This document shows, piece after piece, positions 62,373 to 64,000 of a DNA stretch of 64,000 nucleotides (position 1 is its first letter; the number at the start of each line of letters is the position of its first letter). Source of the stretch: Thioalbus denitrificans (GTDB taxonomy: Bacteria; Pseudomonadota; Gammaproteobacteria; DSM-26407). The stretch spans positions 62,001 to 126,000 of the forward strand of contig NZ_QPJY01000007.1 in assembly GCF_003337735.1 (NCBI RefSeq), given 5' to 3'. The translations under genes were made by a program, and so were the position numbers. The notes under the pieces were generated by a model. It was given only the letters and a program-made list of their open reading frames with translations. It was not told the DNA's origin and searched no databases.

Positions 62373-62420
62373 CGTTCTCCCTTGGATCAGAGATTAGACG
62401 AGAACGAAAGGAGAACGCAA
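62373..62420 (-). promoter_or_regulatory. Promoter and GAGAACG operator candidate for the 56-residue gene
   Basis: On the minus strand TTGCGT (62415-62420), an 18-bp spacer and TAATCT (62391-62396) form a sigma70-like promoter about 87 bases before ATG 62304. The heptamer GAGAACG (plus-strand reading) occurs at 62400-62406 and 62411-62417, 11 bp apart and inside the spacer, and inverted (CGTTCTC) at 62373-62379. Repeated sites one helical turn apart suggest a regulator binding over the promoter. Confidence 0.55.
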
Positions 62421-62503
62421 GGGGCGGGTGCAGATTCATCCGTACATGGGTGCCGGGGTCAGGGCTCTACCTGGCCGGATGCACCCGGCACCACGCACTC
62501 GGA

Positions 62504-62531
62504 GTGATGGGTGATGGGTGATGGGTGATGG
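62504..62531. repeat. GTGATGG heptanucleotide tandem repeat (4 copies)
   Basis: Four exact head-to-tail copies of GTGATGG are followed by a partial copy. A reverse-complement CCCATCAC at 62559-62566 could pair with it. The repeat lies in the 373-bp gap 62305-62677, which otherwise holds the promoter above and no recognisable gene. Confidence 0.9.
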
Positions 62532-62677
62532 GGTGGTGATCAGGAGAACGCCACAATTCCCATCACTTCATGAAACAGCGCTCGTCATCGTGAGTGCGTG
62601 AGGTGATCGCTGTGCCCATTCCCGCACTCCCGCGCCCTTCAGCCTTGCTTCCCTTTCCCGCCCCGCAGGGGCCCTGC

Positions 62678-64000
62678 TCACAACAGCGGCGCCAGGGTGC
62701 GGGCGGTGGCGGCCAGCAGGCGGGTGCGGTAAGGACGGCGGCGCAGCTCGGGCAGGGTGACGGGGGTGGCCTCGGCCTGGATGGCCTGGAACGAGACTTC
62801 GAGCGCATTGGCCATGATGGGCCCGTAGAAGAAGGCGTTGGCCTCGAAGTTGAGGCGGAAGCTGCGCCGGTCCAGGTTGGCCGAGCCCACGGTGGAGAAG
62901 CAGCCGTCGACGGTGGCGGTCTTGGCGTGGAGCATATGCTGGGGTAACTCGAAGATGCGCACGCCCGCTTCCAGGAGTTCCGCGTAGAAGGAGCGTCCGG
63001 CGTGGAGCACCAGGGGATGGTCGGAGTTGCCGGGGAGCACGAGGCGGACGTCCACCCCGCGCAGGGCCGCGGTCTGGAGCGACATGAGCATCGCCTGATC
63101 GGGGACGAAGTAGGGCGTCTCGATCCAGATCCGCTCCCGGGCCAGGTTGAGCGCGGAGAAGAGCAAGGTATGGATCGAGCGCCAGCGCAGGTCCGCCGGG
63201 CCGCTGGCCAGGAACTGCACCCAGGCCTCACCCACAGGGGCGACCTGGGGGAAATACTCCGGCGTGGCCAGATCCTCGCCGGCGGCCTGGTACCAGTCCT
63301 GGGCGAATATCTCCTGCAGCTGGATCACGGCCGGACCGCCCACCTCCACGTGGGCGTCGCGCCACGGGGCTGCCAGTCCGGTGTATTCGTCGCCCACGTT
63401 CATGCCGCCCGTGAAGGCCTTGCTGCCGTCCACCACCACCACCTTGCGGTGGTTGCGGAAGTTCAGCGCCAGCTGGCGGCTGAAGAGGTTGACCGGCAGG
63501 AACCGTTCCACCCGTCCGCCCACCGCCAGCAGCGGGGCGAAGAAAGCCGGCCGGGTGGTGCGCGATCCCACGTCATCCACCAGCACCCTGACTTCCACGC
63601 CCCGGCGCACGGCCCGGATCAGCGCGTCGCGGAGCCGGGTGCCGGTCCGGTCCGGCTGCCAGATGTAGTAGAGCAGGTGGAGGTGGTGGCGGGCCGCCTC
63701 GATTGCCGCGATGATCGCATCGAAGCAGTGGTCGCCATCCCGGTAGAGGGTCACCCGGTTGCCGGCGAGCGGACCGCTGGCATCGAGGCGGCGGGCCAGG
63801 GCGAGCAGTTCCGGGCGCACCGGGGGGGTGTCCGCCCCCTGGCGGGCCGCGACGGTGATCTCGCTGGTCAGCGGATGCAGCTGGGGGGCGAGGCGGCTCT
63901 CCGAGCGGCGCCGGCGGCGCCGGCGCAACTTGAGCCGGGTGGTGCCCAGGATCCAGAAGGCCAGCAGACCGAGGAAGGGCAACAGCACAATGAGCAGGAT
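62678..64000 (-). CDS. Cardiolipin synthase / phospholipase D-family protein, 5' end beyond the window
   Basis: At least 440 residues of a two-domain PLD-type phosphatidyltransferase, probably a cardiolipin synthase. The first HKD motif is HRKVVVVDGSKAFTGG and the second is HAKTATVDGCFSTVGSANLD. The N-terminus (LLIVLLPFLGLLAFWILG, then an Arg-rich stretch) is a membrane anchor; the frame is still open at base 64000, so the true start probably lies outside. GTG 63988 is an internal candidate but would cut the anchor. It makes cardiolipin from two phosphatidylglycerols or from PG and PE. Confidence 0.88.
   Translation of the reverse strand: MLLIVLLPFLGLLAFWILGTTRLKLRRRRRRRSESRLAPQLHPLTSEITVAARQGADTPPVRPELLALARRLDASGPLAGNRVTLYRDGDHCFDAIIAAIEAARHHLHLLYYIWQPDRTGTRLRDALIRAVRRGVEVRVLVDDVGSRTTRPAFFAPLLAVGGRVERFLPVNLFSRQLALNFRNHRKVVVVDGSKAFTGGMNVGDEYTGLAAPWRDAHVEVGGPAVIQLQEIFAQDWYQAAGEDLATPEYFPQVAPVGEAWVQFLASGPADLRWRSIHTLLFSALNLARERIWIETPYFVPDQAMLMSLQTAALRGVDVRLVLPGNSDHPLVLHAGRSFYAELLEAGVRIFELPQHMLHAKTATVDGCFSTVGSANLDRRSFRLNFEANAFFYGPIMANALEVSFQAIQAEATPVTLPELRRRPYRTRLLAATARTLAPLL

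Overview
This 64-kb window is a piece of a high-GC gammaproteobacterial chromosome. Gene content and order (carAB-greA, rlmE-ftsH-folP-glmM-tpiA-secG, a 14-gene nuo operon, then tRNA-fMet-rimP-nusA-infB-rbfA-truB-rpsO-pnp) match the core housekeeping block of Gammaproteobacteria. A class III PHA synthase (phaE-phaC), a DsrC/TusE-like protein, a CysB-type regulator and an orphan GcvH-like lipoyl protein suggest a sulfur-oxidising or phototrophic lineage near Chromatiales/Ectothiorhodospiraceae. That placement is inference; there is no rRNA here to settle it.

Layout. 1-5.4 kb: 3' end of carA, carB, greA, an exported parvulin isomerase and a small membrane protein. 5.4-12.9 kb: yhbY (minus strand), then rlmE, ftsH, folP, glmM, tpiA and secG. 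12.9-28.2 kb: tRNA-Leu(GAG), a terminator, a good sigma70-like promoter and nuoA-N. 28.2-37.2 kb: initiator tRNA, two tandem terminators, then rimP-nusA-infB-rbfA-truB and rpsO-pnp. 37.2-49.6 kb is more accessory: phaE-phaC, a GcvH-like protein, two divergent FadL/OmpP1 outer-membrane proteins, an exported SCP2-like protein and an RND pump with its adaptor. 49.7-59.6 kb: a LysR regulator, an AI-2E family permease pair, gcvR-bcp-phoH on the minus strand, a GalT-like enzyme, dapA-bamC and a metallo-beta-lactamase-fold protein. 59.7-64 kb: tRNA-Ser(CGA), a DsrC-like protein divergent from a CysB-type regulator, two small ORFs and a 5'-truncated cardiolipin synthase gene.

The most unusual signal is non-coding. 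Ten intergenic elements (A-J here, about 130-290 bp each) share one plan: short tandem units of about 9 bp form a left arm, the same units appear inverted as a right arm, and a non-coding core of roughly 75-140 bp lies between. Four unit flavours occur (GCAGATTAC, CACGAAGG, ACAGGATTA, CGCCAAGA), and the composite elements combine them in a fixed outer/inner order. Eight of the ten begin 10-40 nt after a stop codon, mostly after genes with no recognisable intrinsic terminator, which suggests a transcript-end or mobile-hairpin function. Other notable features are a 114-bp tandem repeat wedged between nuoA and nuoB, a 24-bp repeat array inside infB, a DsrC-like protein lacking both redox cysteines, and a probable operator made of repeated GAGAACG heptamers.
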